NCBI GenBank assembly: GCA_019636335.1
Contig: JAHBXR010000002.1
Location: 1 to 64,000, forward strand
Direction of reading: 5' to 3'
From: Pirellulales bacterium
Lineage (GTDB): Bacteria > Planctomycetota > Planctomycetia > Pirellulales > JAEUIK01
DNA length: 64,000 bases
Shown: piece after piece, positions 17,715-27,040 of the stretch
How the letters are laid out: every line of letters starts with the position of its first letter
Position numbering within the stretch: position 1 is the first letter of the stretch
Notes under the pieces: generated by a model
What the model was told of the DNA's origin: nothing
Database searches by the model: none
The model's input: only the letters and a program-made list of their open reading frames with translations
Position numbers and translations under genes: made by a program

Positions 17715-18656
17715 ATGATGCGTCGTCTTACCCTGCTGTGGCTTGCCGCACTGATGTTCGTCTGGACCGCGTCGGCAGCGGCGCAAGATGCGGCGACGGC
17801 CGAAAAGCCGACACGCATCAAGCCGAAGTCCGCTTCGTTCGATTCTGACGGCGTGAAGATTCAATACATCACCGCGGGGGAAGGGGAGCCCGTCATCCTG
17901 ATCCACGGCTTCACCGCCAGCGCAATGTTGAACTGGCAACAGTCGGGCGTCTTCGACGCGTTGGCCAGGCACTATCGGGTGATCGCGCTCGACAATCGTG
18001 GCCACGGCCGCAGCGGCAAGCCGCACGAGCCGGCAAAGTATGGCCTCGAAATGGTCGAGGACATCGTCCGCCTGATGGATCACCTGGGGATCGACCGGGC
18101 ACACCTCGTCGGTTACTCGATGGGGGGCTTTATCACCGGCAAGCTGGTCACGACCTATCCCGAGCGCGTACTTACGGCCACGCTCGGCGGTGCCGGTTGG
18201 ACCAAGAAGGACGACGAACGCATGAAACTCATCAACGAGCTGGCCACCTCGCTCGAAGAGGGCAAGGGCATCGGCCCATTGATTCGTCACCTGACGCCGC
18301 CGGGCGATCCGCAACCGACCGAAGAACAGATCGCCGGCATGAATCAGATGATTTTGATTCTGAACGACCCGTTGGCGCTCGCCGCGGTGGCGCGCGGCAT
18401 GGGCGATCTCGAAGTCGCGGAGCAATCGCTGCGCGACAACAAGGTGCCGCTGTTGGCGCTCATCGGCGACCGCGATCCGCTCAAGGACGGGGTCGATCGG
18501 ATGGAACCGGTGACGGCGAACCTGAAGGTAGTGGTGCTCGAAGGAGCGGATCACATGAGCGCGTTCAGCCAGCCCGAGTTTATCGAGTCGCTCGAGGCCT
18601 TCCTGGCCGAGCATAGCGAGGCGAACCAGCCCGAGGTGACCGCGGCCGGCAAGTAA
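17715..18656 (+). CDS. Exported alpha/beta hydrolase
   Basis: The 313-residue protein starts at ATG 17715 with GGGAG upstream, followed by a Sec signal (LWLAALMFVWTASAAAQ, cleavage near 24). The fold markers are HGFTAS near 64 (oxyanion), the nucleophile Ser135 in GYSMGG, an acid in IGDRDPL and a His in EGADHMSAF. It is a typical serine hydrolase or esterase of the alpha/beta hydrolase superfamily; the substrate is unknown. It acts in the periplasm if the signal works. It follows the YhhN-like gene by 54 bases and could be co-transcribed with it. Confidence 0.88.
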   Translation: MMRRLTLLWLAALMFVWTASAAAQDAATAEKPTRIKPKSASFDSDGVKIQYITAGEGEPVILIHGFTASAMLNWQQSGVFDALARHYRVIALDNRGHGRSGKPHEPAKYGLEMVEDIVRLMDHLGIDRAHLVGYSMGGFITGKLVTTYPERVLTATLGGAGWTKKDDERMKLINELATSLEEGKGIGPLIRHLTPPGDPQPTEEQIAGMNQMILILNDPLALAAVARGMGDLEVAEQSLRDNKVPLLALIGDRDPLKDGVDRMEPVTANLKVVVLEGADHMSAFSQPEFIESLEAFLAEHSEANQPEVTAAGK

Positions 18657-18884
18657 AAACTCTTCGACTCAGATGGGGATCGAGGGGTCCTTTTGCCCGG
18701 TTGGCTTGATTCGAAACCAAGTTGGCCGATCCGATTCTTTCCGTTCTCTGCCCCGGCGAGCGAAAACGTTGGTCTTTCACGGTAGGTGTGCTACGGTGAC
18801 CTTTGCGCGGAGGGCGTACTCGCGGGGGGTACGACCCGCAGGTTTCCAAGGGGAGGGGCCCTGCTCGGGGCCGAGGAGGTTTCC

Positions 18885-19418
18885 ATGACGACGGCTCGAT
18901 GGCTGCTGCTGTTTCTTCTGGCAAGCGTTCTTTTGCCGGCGGGCGCCGTCTTGGCCGCCGACAAGGAAGACCCGGCCAAGGCCGTGCTCGGCAAATGGTG
19001 GTTTCCCAAGCGCAACGGCAAGATGGAGATCTATCGCGACGGCGACAAGTTCTTCGGCAAGGTGATCGCCTACGACGAAGAAGGGGCGCTCGACAAGAAC
19101 AATCCCGATCCGGAGTTGGCCAAGCGTCCTTTCGTGGGCATCACCATGCTGGGCGATTTCGTCTACAACGCCGGCAAAGAGGTGTGGGACAGCGGCTTCA
19201 TCTACGACGGCGACAACGGCAAGACGTACAAGTGCAAGATGTGGTTCGACGATGGCGACCTGAGCAAGCTGCAGGCCCGCGGCTTCATTGGCGTCGCGCT
19301 GTTGGGTCGGACCGAGACGTTCGAGCGCGTCACGAAGGCCGAGGAAGAAGCCGAGGCCAAGGCCGCGGCGGCGAAGACTGCCACCGCTGAAGAAAAACCG
19401 GCAGGCAAGAACGAATAG
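18885..19418 (+). CDS. Exported DUF2147 protein
   Basis: The 177-residue protein begins with a Sec signal ending near AVLAA. The body VLGKWWFPKRNGKMEIYRDG, KVIAYDEEG, NPDPELAKRPFVGITMLGDF and GFIYDGDNGKTYKCKMWF follows the DUF2147 pattern (a small beta-barrel-like secreted domain). A charged Ala/Glu/Lys tail follows. GAGGAGG lies about 7 bases before ATG 18885 and fixes the start; the open frame upstream is spurious. The function of the family is not established. Confidence 0.88.
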   Translation: MTTARWLLLFLLASVLLPAGAVLAADKEDPAKAVLGKWWFPKRNGKMEIYRDGDKFFGKVIAYDEEGALDKNNPDPELAKRPFVGITMLGDFVYNAGKEVWDSGFIYDGDNGKTYKCKMWFDDGDLSKLQARGFIGVALLGRTETFERVTKAEEEAEAKAAAAKTATAEEKPAGKNE

Positions 19419-19467
19419 CTGGTACGGCGGCGGTCTCCACGTGACGGGGCCCCGTTAACTCGCGCCG

Positions 19468-20850
19468 TCAAGATTTCCGAAGATCTTCGACCGGCACGGC
19501 CAACCCGTGGATCTCGTTTTGCGCGAGCGTGATGTCGCGCGTCTCGGCTCCGAGGCGCACGCCGATGCGGCCTTCGGCGCCGCGCGATTCGTGGATCTCG
19601 TTGGCCGTGATCGAGATCGTTTCGGTCTGGCCTTGCACGTCGATCGCCACGGCGCCGGCCGGTCCGGTGTCGGAGATCTTGTTCTCTTCGATGCGATTGC
19701 GGTGGCCGGCGAAGTCCTTGCCGCGCTCGGGCCGGAAGAGGACCGCGTTCTCGCGACTGGCGGCGATCGTGTTGCGGCGCACCAGGTTGTCGGTATCGCG
19801 GTGACCGATGGAGACGCCGACGCGATTGCCGCGGATCTCGTTCTGCTCGGCCAGGCCATACTTCACGCCCCAGCAAAAGAAGATGCCGATATCGGAATCG
19901 GCGAGTTGGTTGTGGCGGATCAGGGGGCGTTGCGAGCCGGAGCCGGGGTGGAGCGCGAGCCCGGCGTGTCCGTGGCTGTGACAGTTCTCGACGACGACAT
20001 CGTGGCAGATCTGCCAACTGATGCCGTCGCCGTTGTTGTTCCGCGCCGTGACGCCGCGGATGTCGATGCGCCGGCAGTCCTGTAGGAAGATGCAGCCGGC
20101 GTAGTTGCCGTCGAGGTTCTCGTTCTCGGCTCGGCGACCGTCGAGGGCGAGGTTCTCGATTGCGAATTCTTCCACTTCTTCGCCATCGAGCAGGGCGTGC
20201 AGGGTCGAGACGGTGGTGTCTCCCATCAGCCAGAAGTTCTGCCGCAGGGCGCGATCGAGCTTGAAGCGATTGCCCGAGCGCGCCACCAGCGTCCGCTTGG
20301 CGACGTCCAGGCCGCCGTTGTGCGGATTGCGGGTACGAATGCAGACGCCGGAGCCGACTTTGAAGCCCCGGGCATCGGCGAGGGTGATTTCCTGATCGTA
20401 CCAGTCGCTGTCCTCGGCCAGCTTGGTGGTGACCGACGGTGCCTTGGCAAGAACCGTCTCTTCGCCAGCGCCGACGAGCCGCACCTTCGAGCGCAAGTAC
20501 ACCGCGTTCGAGAGGACGTACTCGCCGGGCAGAATCTTCACCGTGCCGCCCCCCAGGCGCGCGACGTAATCGACGGCCGCCTGCAGGGCGCGTTCGTCGC
20601 GGCCGACGATGTCGGCCTCGCGCTGGCCGACGGTGATCGTGAGCCGCTCGTCCCAAGCGGGTTCGACGCGATCATCGCCCGAGGTGGCACGAGGACGCGT
20701 CACGGGGGGCCGCTCGTCGGCCGCGGCACGCGATGCCGTCAGGCCTCCGGCGACCCAGACAGCGGTCGTCTGCAGAAAACGTCGCCGCGAGGCGTTTGTC
20801 GCGCGGCGGCGCGAAGGAGCGAACGAGGAACGCGGAATCTCGACCGGCAT
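19468..20850 (-). CDS. Tat-exported right-handed beta-helix protein
   Basis: The 460-residue protein has a Tat motif SRRRFLQTTAVWVAGG near residue 21. Residues about 80-450 are a parallel beta-helix built from PbH1-type turns (repeated NxIxxN and GIxxxxC patterns, such as NNGDGISWQICHDVVVENC). GGGTVKILPGEYVLSNAVYLRSK near 98 resembles pectate lyase and polysaccharide lyase starts. It is probably a secreted polysaccharide-binding or -cleaving protein; catalytic residues cannot be assigned by eye. It lies downstream of the WD40 gene on the same strand, 102 bases away. Confidence 0.8.
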   Translation of the reverse strand: MPVEIPRSSFAPSRRRATNASRRRFLQTTAVWVAGGLTASRAAADERPPVTRPRATSGDDRVEPAWDERLTITVGQREADIVGRDERALQAAVDYVARLGGGTVKILPGEYVLSNAVYLRSKVRLVGAGEETVLAKAPSVTTKLAEDSDWYDQEITLADARGFKVGSGVCIRTRNPHNGGLDVAKRTLVARSGNRFKLDRALRQNFWLMGDTTVSTLHALLDGEEVEEFAIENLALDGRRAENENLDGNYAGCIFLQDCRRIDIRGVTARNNNGDGISWQICHDVVVENCHSHGHAGLALHPGSGSQRPLIRHNQLADSDIGIFFCWGVKYGLAEQNEIRGNRVGVSIGHRDTDNLVRRNTIAASRENAVLFRPERGKDFAGHRNRIEENKISDTGPAGAVAIDVQGQTETISITANEIHESRGAEGRIGVRLGAETRDITLAQNEIHGLAVPVEDLRKS

Positions 20851-20952
20851 GGCACCTTCCCACTCGAGGAACTCGGGACGTTGGTTCGAGGATACGCCAC
20901 CGGCCAGGCGAGTGCCAGCTTGCGCCGCGTGATGACCCGATGCGGCGTTGCA

Positions 20953-23616
20953 TCAAGAAGGGGGGTCCGCGAGTTCCTTGAGCATCTCTTGGGCGCGGGC
21001 CACGATGTTTCGTTGCGAGCGATCTCCGGCGTGCTGGGCGATCACCTCTTGCAGCAGTTCGAGGGCCTGGGGGGTGGGGATATGGCGCACGACGTGCAAC
21101 ACCATGCGCATGCGCCGCTGTTCGGGCACTTTGGCGACGGCCGACCGCAGACGAACAGAGTCGGATCGGGCGAGGGGACCTTGGCGCGATTTCGCGCACG
21201 ATTTCCAGAAATTGTCTCCGAGCTCGACCAGCTTGACGCTTGCCGTGGCGCGCTCGGCACGGTCTTCCGACCGCAGTTGTTCGACGAGGGCGTACAGTTC
21301 GTCCTGCTCGGGCTCGAGAGGGGACAGAAGCTTCACACGGAGAAACTCGATCGTCGCGTCTCCGCCGGCGACCATTCTCTCGCAGAGATCGTACCGCTCG
21401 AGCTGCCCCACGTAGGCGTGCGAGCCACCTCCCACTTGTTGGTAGAGTTGTTCCAATTCGTCCGCCGTGGGAGGAGCGGCATCGCCGAGTTGGGGATGCT
21501 CCTGCGTCAGGTCGTAGACGAGCACCGAATTATCAACCAGGGCCACCGCCAGGCGCTGAGAATCGTGCGAAAAGGCGACCTCGCGTGCCATGGCCGCGAA
21601 CTGATGCGTGAGACGACGCTCGCCTACATCCCAGACCTGGAGCACGTCGGAAGATTCGGAGCCGATTTTGCGCTGTTGCACTCCGGCGAGCAGTCGTTTT
21701 CCGTCGGGCGAAAAGCAAGTGTGGACCGCCGCGCTGCCGCTCAGCGGGCCACGCAGGATGCTGGTGAGTTTGCCAGCGGCAAGATCCCAAAGCTGGACCG
21801 TGTCGCCATACTTCCCCAGCGCGAGCTGCTTTCCATCGGGCGAGAGGCCGGGCGCATGGGTGAACACCGTCCAGCCCGGAGTGACGATCTGGCGGAGCGG
21901 CTTGCCGGTGTCGGCCTCATAAAGCTGGATGATGGTATTGGTTCGATAGCCCCCTTGCTCGTGGGACGCGACGGTGTAGAGCACGGAGCCGTCCGGCGAG
22001 AGGCAGACCACGACGTTCTGGTCTTTGCTCACGGGCACGGAAGAGCGCAGCCTGCCATCGGCCACGTTCCAGACGCGAATCAGGCCGTCGCCGTTCGACG
22101 GGCGCTCGCGGTGGAGCGAGGCCACGGTCGAGCCATCGGCCGAAACGGCCCTGCGGGTCAAACGGCCGTGTTCGAAGCGCTGGGTCTCCTCCTCTGACGG
22201 ATAGGTGGCCCATTCCTGCGACCGACCATCGGCAACTTCCATGCGTTCGAGGTGGGGACCCAGGCCGAAAATGACGCTGGTCGCATCGGGTAGAAACACC
22301 GCTCCGTACAAGGGCCTGAGCAATTCGCGCGGTGGATCGGGAATGGCACGCTGCCACTCTCCGCTGCGCAGATCCCAAACGTGAATCTCGCCCGTGCTCG
22401 TCGCCGTCAGGGCGATTTCTCCCGAGGCGGGCAAGGCCACGTCAACGATATCGGGCAAGCTCACCCGGGGAGTCTTGGAACCGGGATGAGGATCGATCTC
22501 CTGCCCCTGGGCGAGATCCCAGTATTTGATGCGTCCGCTTTGACTGGCGGTGATGAAGATCTTGCCGGCGGGATCGACGACGAGCTTGATACTCTCGGTG
22601 GGCTGCGAGTAGAGCACGGATTTCGTGGCGAGATCCGTGAGCGTGACATTGCCGAAGCTGCCGAGCGCTAGCAAGCGCTCCGTCCCGGGCACGAACGCCA
22701 CGGAGTTGCCGTAGCTTCCGGCGATCTCGTGGATGATTTGCCGGGCGTCGAGATCATAGACGGCGGCTCCCTTGCTATTGCCCGCGGGGCCACCGGCAGC
22801 GGCCCGCGCATTGCCGCGCGGTGTCCGGCCCGTGTAAGCCAACAAGCGGCTATCGGACGAGAAGGCCAGGTCGACGACCTCGACCGAATCGGTGGTGATT
22901 TCGTCGAGCCGTTTGAGCGTGGGATAATCGTAGATCCGGATTTTCAGATCGGCCGTGGCCACCGCCAGACGCTTACCGTCGGGCGAGATCGCGATCGCCT
23001 GGCTCAGCTTCTGATGGGCCTTGAGCTGGCCGGCGGCCGGCACGACCGAATCGAGGACGTACGCCTCGCCCACGTGCCACACTTCCACGGTGCCCAGCGG
23101 GCTGGCCGCGGCGAGCGTCTTGCCGTCTGGTGCAAAGGCCACCAGCACGGGCAAGTTCGTGCTGAACTGCGGGTAGTCGGCCGTGCGCAGGATGGCCACG
23201 CGCTTCTGCGAGGGCATGTCCCACAGGCGGATCGATCCATCGGTATTGCTTCCGGCGGCGAGTAACGCCCCATCGGGGGAGAAGGCGAGCGATCCACTGC
23301 CGTTCAGATCTTCGGCCAGCTCGGCGATGAGCTTGCGCGAGCCGACTTGCCGAATCTTGATCGGCGCGCCGGCCAGATAGCCACTGCTGGCCGTGCTGCG
23401 CCCGTCGGGCGAGATGGCGAAACCGCGAATGCCGCTTCCCTGCTCGAAGTCGTAGAAGCCGAAGCGCAGAACAGCGCCGGGAGGCCGATTACTATTGGCA
23501 GGCGAGATGATGAGGTCGGCAAGAGACGTTTGTGGCGCCGCCGAACTCAAGCGGCCCGACAGGAAGACCAGGCTGCAGACGAACAACGCACGGCAGACCC
23601 TCGATGGCTTGCCCAC
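20953..23616 (-). CDS. Exported WD40-repeat protein
   Basis: The 887-residue protein has a signal peptide (ALFVCSLVFLSGRLSSAA) and a long WD40 propeller region: at least ten repeats with ISPDGK, FSPDGALLA, LWDMPS, VWHVGEA and VWDVGERRLTHQF motifs over residues 60-720. The final 160 residues are helical (PTADELEQLYQQVGGG onward) and resemble the tail found in planctomycete WD40 and serine-protease scaffolds. The start is GTG 23616, supported by GGAGGTG 5 bases upstream. It is a probable periplasmic interaction scaffold with no catalytic domain. Confidence 0.9.
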   Translation of the reverse strand: MGKPSRVCRALFVCSLVFLSGRLSSAAPQTSLADLIISPANSNRPPGAVLRFGFYDFEQGSGIRGFAISPDGRSTASSGYLAGAPIKIRQVGSRKLIAELAEDLNGSGSLAFSPDGALLAAGSNTDGSIRLWDMPSQKRVAILRTADYPQFSTNLPVLVAFAPDGKTLAAASPLGTVEVWHVGEAYVLDSVVPAAGQLKAHQKLSQAIAISPDGKRLAVATADLKIRIYDYPTLKRLDEITTDSVEVVDLAFSSDSRLLAYTGRTPRGNARAAAGGPAGNSKGAAVYDLDARQIIHEIAGSYGNSVAFVPGTERLLALGSFGNVTLTDLATKSVLYSQPTESIKLVVDPAGKIFITASQSGRIKYWDLAQGQEIDPHPGSKTPRVSLPDIVDVALPASGEIALTATSTGEIHVWDLRSGEWQRAIPDPPRELLRPLYGAVFLPDATSVIFGLGPHLERMEVADGRSQEWATYPSEEETQRFEHGRLTRRAVSADGSTVASLHRERPSNGDGLIRVWNVADGRLRSSVPVSKDQNVVVCLSPDGSVLYTVASHEQGGYRTNTIIQLYEADTGKPLRQIVTPGWTVFTHAPGLSPDGKQLALGKYGDTVQLWDLAAGKLTSILRGPLSGSAAVHTCFSPDGKRLLAGVQQRKIGSESSDVLQVWDVGERRLTHQFAAMAREVAFSHDSQRLAVALVDNSVLVYDLTQEHPQLGDAAPPTADELEQLYQQVGGGSHAYVGQLERYDLCERMVAGGDATIEFLRVKLLSPLEPEQDELYALVEQLRSEDRAERATASVKLVELGDNFWKSCAKSRQGPLARSDSVRLRSAVAKVPEQRRMRMVLHVVRHIPTPQALELLQEVIAQHAGDRSQRNIVARAQEMLKELADPPS

Positions 23617-23730
23617 GCTACACCTCCGCGAAGGGGAGAAAGCATCGCAGCGAATCGGACCCTGTCTACGGCAAGGCCGTCATCATCTTCTTCCTACCCG
23701 ACGGCAAAGTCCAGCGCGAATGCGTCGAGA

Positions 23731-24501
23731 CTAGACTTTCGCGCGGCGTGCGCGCTTGCGCACGATCGCCAGTGCGCCGGCTCCGCCCAGGAGCATCACG
23801 GCCCAGGTCGAAGGCTCGGGCACCGTGTAGATGGCATTGCCATTTACCAGGATCGAGGTGATATACGCTTCCGTGTTCACTTCGCCGACGGTGGGGTTAC
23901 CTATTTCGAACGTTCCGCCTCGCGTCGAGGCATAACCATCGAGCAGCACGTGTACGCCGTCGGTGAAGTCGCCGGTCCACTCCACCGTGAGAAAGCCGTT
24001 TCCCCCCGAGGTGTTTTCCATCGACACGAAATCATCGTCGCCATCGAAGTCGAAGCCGAAGACGCTCAAGTTAAAGTTCGCTTGCACGCCCGAGTCGATT
24101 CCCGAGAACGACATCGCGGCATTGTAGCGCGCGATGACCTTGATCGTGCCGAAGGTGATGGGCTGATTATTTTCGTCGAGGGGATAAAGAGTCTCTTCGA
24201 CGGTTCCGGTTGCGGTGGTGATGATTCCTTCCGAGTAGTCGTTCGGATTGCCTTGGACCAAACCCGATCCCGTGAGCTTGTAGACACTAGAGGAGGATGA
24301 AACAGTGGCCACGGTGCCCGAGGGTATGTCTCCAATACCGCTGAAGAAAACCGGTGTGGGCGATTGAAAGACGCTGTCGGTGTAGTAGCCAGCTTCGCCC
24401 GAGATGTGGGCCCCGGCACTATGCAACGGATCGGCCACGGCGGTCTGAATGAGCGACACGCAGAAAACCGTGCAGTAAACGATCGCGATGAATCTGCCCA
24501 T
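23731..24501 (-). CDS. PEP-CTERM-sorted exported protein
   Basis: The 256-residue protein has a Sec signal ending near TAVADP, a beta-rich middle with Gly/Asp/Thr repeats, and a C-terminal VPEPSTWAVMLLGGAGALAI followed by RKRARR. That is the PEP-CTERM signal (VPEP motif, hydrophobic segment, basic tail) processed by exosortase in exopolysaccharide-producing bacteria. The body has no named domain. The start ATG is at 24501. The exosortase itself is not in this window. Confidence 0.92.
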   Translation of the reverse strand: MGRFIAIVYCTVFCVSLIQTAVADPLHSAGAHISGEAGYYTDSVFQSPTPVFFSGIGDIPSGTVATVSSSSSVYKLTGSGLVQGNPNDYSEGIITTATGTVEETLYPLDENNQPITFGTIKVIARYNAAMSFSGIDSGVQANFNLSVFGFDFDGDDDFVSMENTSGGNGFLTVEWTGDFTDGVHVLLDGYASTRGGTFEIGNPTVGEVNTEAYITSILVNGNAIYTVPEPSTWAVMLLGGAGALAIVRKRARRAKV

Positions 24502-24775
24502 CGTTGTCTCTCATCGTTCGGGGCGGTCAGTGACCCCCCCCAAATGGGCGGGCGGCTGCGACCTGATGTTAGTAACCCCCCCTCGAATGGTCAAGCAAAA
24601 ATGGGAAATCAAACAGGTGATTTCCGCCATCGTCGATCTGTGAATAGCGCGCCACGGCCACCGACGAGATTCGGTGTCCACCACCGCACGGCAAGAACTT
24701 TGCACAGACGCAAACACCAGCGTGTTTGCGGACACTCGCCGCGTCATTCGACGACCGAGACCCGCAAATTGTCTT

Positions 24776-25315
24776 CTAATGATCGATATCCAGGTGGGGG
24801 AGCTCCGTTTGCAGCTTCTCGACGGCGTCGGGCGTGAGAGGGGTACCGGAGAGGTCGAGATCGACGAGCGTCTCGTGCGCCATGAGCGCTGGCAGGCTGG
24901 CGTTCGTCAGCGGGGTGTTCGACAGATTGAGCACGCGCAACTGTGTCAGCGTCTGCAATCGGGCGAACTGCTCGTCGGTGATGGCGGAAAAGCTCAGATC
25001 GACGAAGCGGACCTCGCGGCAGCCGGCCAGCAGCTCGACGACGCGATCGTCGACGTCTACGCCAACCAGGTCGATCGAATCGACGCGGGCGAAGGCCTCG
25101 CCATGACGGTCGAGCCAGAAGGTCGGCAGGCGATCGAGCCAGCCCGGCGCCTCGCGCGTCAACAGGATGGTGGCCCCCAGGGTTTCCAGCTCGCGGGCCT
25201 GCCGGCGCTGGTGGCGCTGCGCGTCGAACAGCGGCAGCAGGGCAAAGAGCAGGCTCGCCAACGCCACGAGCACGAGCAGCATGCGCAACGTGAATCTGGG
25301 CGGCGCGAGCTTCAC
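24776..25315 (-). CDS. Membrane-anchored leucine-rich-repeat protein
   Basis: The protein has 179 residues with start GTG 25315 (KLAPPRFTLRMLL). It has one N-terminal membrane segment (LLVLVALASLLFALLPLF) and an LRR region in the second half: VVELLAGCREVRFVDLSFSA, LQTLTQLRVLNLSNTPLT, ALMAHETLVDLDLSGTPLT. The FTLRMLL start is typical of this planctomycete type. The frame is open to 25390 without a better start. It is the last gene of the minus-strand run that begins at 27487; the 34-base gap after the response regulator suggests co-transcription. Confidence 0.75.
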   Translation of the reverse strand: MKLAPPRFTLRMLLVLVALASLLFALLPLFDAQRHQRRQARELETLGATILLTREAPGWLDRLPTFWLDRHGEAFARVDSIDLVGVDVDDRVVELLAGCREVRFVDLSFSAITDEQFARLQTLTQLRVLNLSNTPLTNASLPALMAHETLVDLDLSGTPLTPDAVEKLQTELPHLDIDH

Positions 25316-25349
25316 GGGCGAGATTCTCGACGAGGGACGCGACGCGAGC

Positions 25350-25799
25350 TCACACGCTCGGCAGGCGCACCATGCCGAACCAGTAATCAACGATCGCTTG
25401 CAGCATCTTCACGACGCCGTCGAAATCGGTGGGCTTGGTCATGTACGCGTTGGCGTGCGCTTCGTACGCGCGGGTGATGTCGCGCTCCGAGCGCGAGCTG
25501 GAGAGGACGATCACCGGCACGCGGCGCAGGGAATTGTCGCTCTTGATCTCGCTGAGCACGTCGTGACCTTCGCGGCCGGGCAGGTTCAGGTCGAGCAGGA
25601 TCAGGTCGGGACGGGGTACTTCGGCGAACTTTCCCTCGCGGCAAAGAAAGGCGATCGCTTCGCTGCCGTCGCGGGCCACGTAGAGATCGTGGACGAGCAT
25701 GATCTCGCCGAAACCCTCGCGCGTCAGTTCCACGTCGGCCGGGTTGTCCTCGACCAGCAGGATGCGGGCGGCGCGTCGCTGCGTGCTCGCATTACTCAT
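25350..25799 (-). CDS. CheY-like response regulator (Rcp1 type)
   Basis: The 149-residue single receiver domain has LLVEDNP (acidic pair at 17-18), phospho-acceptor Asp70 in LILLDLNLPGREGHDVL, Ser100 in VIVLSSS and Lys122 in MTKP. It has no output domain. The LNLPGREGHDVL pattern is characteristic of regulators paired with phytochrome-type kinases. Its start codon lies inside the end of the kinase gene (8-base overlap ATGAGTAA), so the two are translationally coupled. Confidence 0.93.
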   Translation of the reverse strand: MSNASTQRRAARILLVEDNPADVELTREGFGEIMLVHDLYVARDGSEAIAFLCREGKFAEVPRPDLILLDLNLPGREGHDVLSEIKSDNSLRRVPVIVLSSSRSERDITRAYEAHANAYMTKPTDFDGVVKMLQAIVDYWFGMVRLPSV

Positions 25800-26895
25800 G
25801 ACCGTTCCTCGCCGGAATGGTGAAAAAGAAGACACTGCCGCTGGTTTCGCCCGGCTCGACCCAGATCTGTCCGCCGTGCCGTTCGATGACGCGCTTGCAG
25901 ATTGCCAGGCCGATGCCGCTGCCGGGGTAGCGATCGCGCCCGTGCAGACGCTTGAAGATCTCGAAGATCCGTTCAGCGAACTGCGGTTCGATGCCCAGCC
26001 CGTTGTCGCGGATCGAAAAGCGCCAGCCGTCGTCGTGCGGCTGGGCCGAGACGTGGACGTGCGGCGGAGCATCTCCGTGAAACTTGATCGCGTTGCCGAT
26101 GAGGTTTTGAAACACTTGCAGCAATTGCGAGGAATCGGCGTTGATCGTGGGAAGCGGGTCGTGCGTGACGCTGGCGTCGAGATCCTCGATCGAGCTGCGC
26201 AGGTTGGCCAAGGCTTCCTGCAGCACGGCGCCGCAATCGGTCGGTTCGAACGGCCGGGCCTGGTAGTCGATGCGGGTATAGTTTAGCAGATCCTGTACCA
26301 GGATCTGCATGCGCCGCCCCCCCTCGACGACGAAGCCGATCCACTGGGTGGCGCGCTCGTCGAATTGCCCCTGGTAGCGGCGCTGCAGGAGATCGCAGAA
26401 GCCGGTGATCATTCGCAGCGGCTCTTGCAGATCGTGCGAAGCGACGTAGGCAAAGCGCTGCAACTCGAGGTTGCTGTGCTCGAGCTCGGTGATCGACTGC
26501 GCGAGCTGGCGGGCACGCTGCTCGGCCGTTTCGGTGCGCTCGGCGACCCGGTGCTCGAGGGTTTCGTTGAGCAGCTCGAGGCGCTCTTCGGCTCGCTTGC
26601 GGCGCAGCCCGAGCATGGCGGTCACCCAGATGGCAAAGATCGCCAGAAAGCGGTTGGCCAGATCCTGCCACAGATCGCCCCGCCGGGCCGAGAAGGACAG
26701 ATCGAGAAAGACGAGGGTGGTGCAGATTTCGGCGATGATAATCACATCGATCCGTTGCGGCGACCAGAGCGCCACGACGACGACTGCCACGTAAACCACG
26801 CCGCATGCCACGCCCAGGGGTGTCATGTAGTCGACGCCAAAGATCGCCGCCGCCAGGATGAAGCAGATCAGCAGGATCCGGAGACGAGGAGTCAT
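25792..26895 (-). CDS. Membrane histidine kinase with phytochrome-type transmitter
   Basis: The 367-residue protein has about four membrane segments in residues 5-95, a coiled coil at about 100-145, then HisKA with His154 in SHDLQEPLRMI, N-box NLIGNAIKF at 264-272, DNGLGIE at 297 and GSGIGLA at 325. The transmitter is like that of bacteriophytochromes, but the GAF-PHY chromophore module is absent. The N-terminal membrane part resembles a MASE-like sensor of unknown ligand. It is flanked on both sides by single-domain regulators with the same orientation, a probable one-kinase, two-regulator pathway. Confidence 0.92.
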   Translation of the reverse strand: MTPRLRILLICFILAAAIFGVDYMTPLGVACGVVYVAVVVVALWSPQRIDVIIIAEICTTLVFLDLSFSARRGDLWQDLANRFLAIFAIWVTAMLGLRRKRAEERLELLNETLEHRVAERTETAEQRARQLAQSITELEHSNLELQRFAYVASHDLQEPLRMITGFCDLLQRRYQGQFDERATQWIGFVVEGGRRMQILVQDLLNYTRIDYQARPFEPTDCGAVLQEALANLRSSIEDLDASVTHDPLPTINADSSQLLQVFQNLIGNAIKFHGDAPPHVHVSAQPHDDGWRFSIRDNGLGIEPQFAERIFEIFKRLHGRDRYPGSGIGLAICKRVIERHGGQIWVEPGETSGSVFFFTIPARNGHE

Positions 26896-26903
26896 AGGAG
26901 GTT

Positions 26904-27036
26904 GGAGGCTTCAGGCTGTAGGCCGGAGGGTTTTTGTGTGGGCTCTCGTCGCGGACGGAGCAGCATCGATCTTCGCCGCAGCGCGGGGGGTAATTCTTGA
27001 CCCTCGACAGTCTCTAACCTAGAGCCTACAGCCTCC
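26904..27036. repeat. Family E inverted pair (GGAGGCTTCAGGCTGTAGG)
   Basis: The left arm GGAGGCTTCAGGCTGTAGG begins at 26904 and the inverted arm TAGAGCCTACAGCCTCC ends at 27036, with about 97 bases between. They fill the spacer between the second response regulator and the kinase start. Transcripts crossing here could fold into a long hairpin. Confidence 0.65.
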
Positions 27037-27040
27037 TACG

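Noticed and set aside
20197..22197. A 666-residue plus-strand frame opposite the WD40 and beta-helix genes
   Set aside because: It is antisense to two genes with recognised signal peptides and repeats, has no ribosome site and no domain.
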